DNA from: Arenibacter sp040216555
Lineage (GTDB): Bacteria; Bacteroidota; Bacteroidia; Flavobacteriales; Flavobacteriaceae
Reading direction: 5' to 3'
Assembly: GCA_040216555.1 (NCBI GenBank)
Contig: JAVJOW010000031.1
Location: 1-64,000, forward strand
DNA: 64,000 nt
The notes under the pieces were generated by a model. The model did no database searches, was not told the DNA's origin, and saw only the letters and a list, made by a program, of their open reading frames with translations. The position numbers were made by a program, and so were the translations under genes. Positions within the stretch are counted from its first letter, which is position 1. Each line of letters opens with the position of its first letter. This document shows, in pieces, positions 62,547 through 64,000 of this stretch.

Positions 62547-64000
62547 TTAATCCAGTAACTGCCTGGCATGTGCCAAAGCTGAATCGGACAAGGTTTTTCC
62601 TCCCAACATTTCTGCCAGTTCTACCACCCTTTCTTCCGAAGAAAGCCTTTTCATTTTGGTATTGGTCTCCATCAATTCTTCCTCCTTGTACACCTTAAAA
62701 TGATGTACGCCTTTAGCTGCTACCTGCGGTAGGTGGGTGATAGAAAATATCTGCATGGTATTGCTCATGTCCTTCATAATATCTCCCATTTTATTGGAAA
62801 TCTCCCCAGATACTCCAGTATCTATCTCATCGAACATCATGGTAGGCAGCTGTTCGTACCTTGCCAAAATGGCCTTAATAGTCAACATGATCCTAGATAG
62901 TTCACCGCCAGAAGCCACCTTCTTAAGGTCACCATAGGCAGACCCCTTGTTCGCAGAAAACAAAAAGCTGAGATCGTCCTTTCCTGTGGGTTTAAATTCT
63001 TTAGAGGGCGAAATTTCAATTTTAAAGGTTGCACTTGCCATCCCTAAGTCGATCAAAGTTTCCTCCAATTGCTGTTGCAACTTTGGAATAACCAACTTTC
63101 TTCTCTTACTTACATTGGAAGCTTCAGTATTCAAAGCCGTTTCCAATTGATGCAACTCCTTCTTTTTACGATCTATATCGGCAACAACATTCTCGGTTGC
63201 ACTTACCTTTTCATCCAAGGCATTCCTTATTTCCAGCAATTCCGGAATAGTCTGGACCTTATGTTTCTTTAGAAGATCATAAAGCAATTGAAGTTTGGCA
63301 TTTACCTGCTCTAACATTTGTGGATCTGCCTCTACCTTATCATTTAGAATATTGAGTTCGTTGGAGATATCATCCAACTCAATAAACACCGATTTTATTC
63401 GTTCATTTATATCCAAATATTGGTGCCCAAAACCGGCCAACTTATTGGATACCTGTTTCAGCTCCGTAAGCAGGTTTACCAGCCCAATCTGCTCATCATT
63501 TAATAGCTGCTGCCCATGGGACAATTGCTCCAGAATAATTTCCACATTGTTAAGCTGTTCGTACTGCTCCTCCAATTCTTCCAATATCCCCTCTTTCAAA
63601 GGCGCTGAAAGTAATTCCTGCAACAAAAAACTATTATACTCGTGTTCTTTGGTAGCACTATCCTGAAAATCTAAAAGTTTTTGTAATTCCTTTTGTGTAG
63701 ATTGATATAACAGCAATTTTGATGAATAGGCCTTCAACACTGGTCCATTATCTGCCAGGGCATCGATAACCTTTAATTGAAAATCATTATCCGCAAGTCG
63801 TAACGTTTGATGTTGTGAGTGCACATCTATCAATTGATCTCCCAATTGGGATAAAATATCCAAGGTAACCGGGGAGTCATTGATAAAAGCCCGCGATTTA
63901 CCGCTGGGCAAAATCTCCCTTCTAATGATGGTCTTCGCCTCATAATCCAGGTCATTTTCCCCGAAAAATGATTCCAAACCGTATTTGGATATTTCAAATT
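62547..64000 (-). CDS. recN: DNA repair protein RecN, 5' end outside the window
   Basis: 484 codons lie in the window, and the frame runs on past 64000 without a stop, so the N-terminal Walker A part is missing only because of the window edge. SMC-like ATPase for double-strand break repair. Visible: YGLESFFGENDLDYE, RREILPSGKSRAFIND, QLIDVHSQHQTL, a coiled coil (about 150-330 of the visible part), ASGGELSRIMLTIKAILA (signature), MFDEIDTGVSGEI (Walker B) and ITHLPQVAAKG. An in-frame TTG at 63977 is not the true start. Confidence 0.95.
   Translation of the reverse strand, partial: FEISKYGLESFFGENDLDYEAKTIIRREILPSGKSRAFINDSPVTLDILSQLGDQLIDVHSQHQTLRLADNDFQLKVIDALADNGPVLKAYSSKLLLYQSTQKELQKLLDFQDSATKEHEYNSFLLQELLSAPLKEGILEELEEQYEQLNNVEIILEQLSHGQQLLNDEQIGLVNLLTELKQVSNKLAGFGHQYLDINERIKSVFIELDDISNELNILNDKVEADPQMLEQVNAKLQLLYDLLKKHKVQTIPELLEIRNALDEKVSATENVVADIDRKKKELHQLETALNTEASNVSKRRKLVIPKLQQQLEETLIDLGMASATFKIEISPSKEFKPTGKDDLSFLFSANKGSAYGDLKKVASGGELSRIMLTIKAILARYEQLPTMMFDEIDTGVSGEISNKMGDIMKDMSNTMQIFSITHLPQVAAKGVHHFKVYKEEELMETNTKMKRLSSEERVVELAEMLGGKTLSDSALAHARQLLD

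Overview
The window reads as a chromosomal segment of a member of the Flavobacteriaceae (phylum Bacteroidota), probably marine. The grounds are the AT-rich sequence, promoters of the Bacteroidota type (TTG, about 19 bp, TAnnTTTG), many Bacteroidota-type lipoprotein signals, a PorP/SprF-like protein of the type IX secretion family, a YtxJ-type bacillithiol redox protein, an RprXY-like two-component pair, a fructose-6-phosphate aldolase-like transaldolase and a small SRP RNA of the Bacteroidota kind. Genus-level placement is not possible by eye.

Layout. 1-969: the tail of an IS3-family transposase, then a dense non-coding repeat zone with two families of dispersed palindromic repeats and an exact array of thirty-two 8-bp units (473-728). 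970-9986: a same-strand cluster of five exported proteins. Three are large paralogues (beta-propeller-like N-terminus, alpha-helical glycosidase-like C-terminus), with a YidR/DUF3748 propeller lipoprotein and a secreted glycerophosphodiester phosphodiesterase between or after them; it looks like an undescribed extracytoplasmic degradation locus. 9993-31k: mostly housekeeping and envelope genes (panB, an RluA-type pseudouridine synthase, a DMT exporter, leuA-leuB, TlpA-like lipoproteins, pheT, a fasciclin protein, an ABC-F ATPase, fsa, an SDR, the SRP RNA gene ffs, a glutaminyl cyclase, a thioesterase).

32.1-37.4 kb is the most unusual stretch. It holds a LytTR regulator whose receiver has lost its phosphorylation site, a secreted protein made of five near-identical 28-residue repeats, a strong terminator, a TPR sensor histidine kinase, a LuxR-type response regulator and a protein of unknown function. 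The first and last genes share an inverted-repeat element at almost the same distance from their putative -7 boxes. I infer one regulon, possibly a secreted-peptide sensing circuit.

37.4-64 kb: glyA and fahA (divergent), ytxJ, clpB, a TetR regulator, a PorP/SprF-like protein with a coiled coil and SPOR-like tail, a histidine-phosphatase lipoprotein, smpB, pcm, an oxidoreductase, a 3-hydroxyacyl-CoA dehydrogenase, a YggS-type PLP protein, an operon of exonuclease/GIY-YIG protein, potassium channel with zinc ribbon, miaA and gntK, then on the minus strand the RprXY-like pair, coaE, a YbbR-domain protein, a glycosyltransferase, fabI and a recN cut by the window end. No tRNA, rRNA or CRISPR array was recognised.
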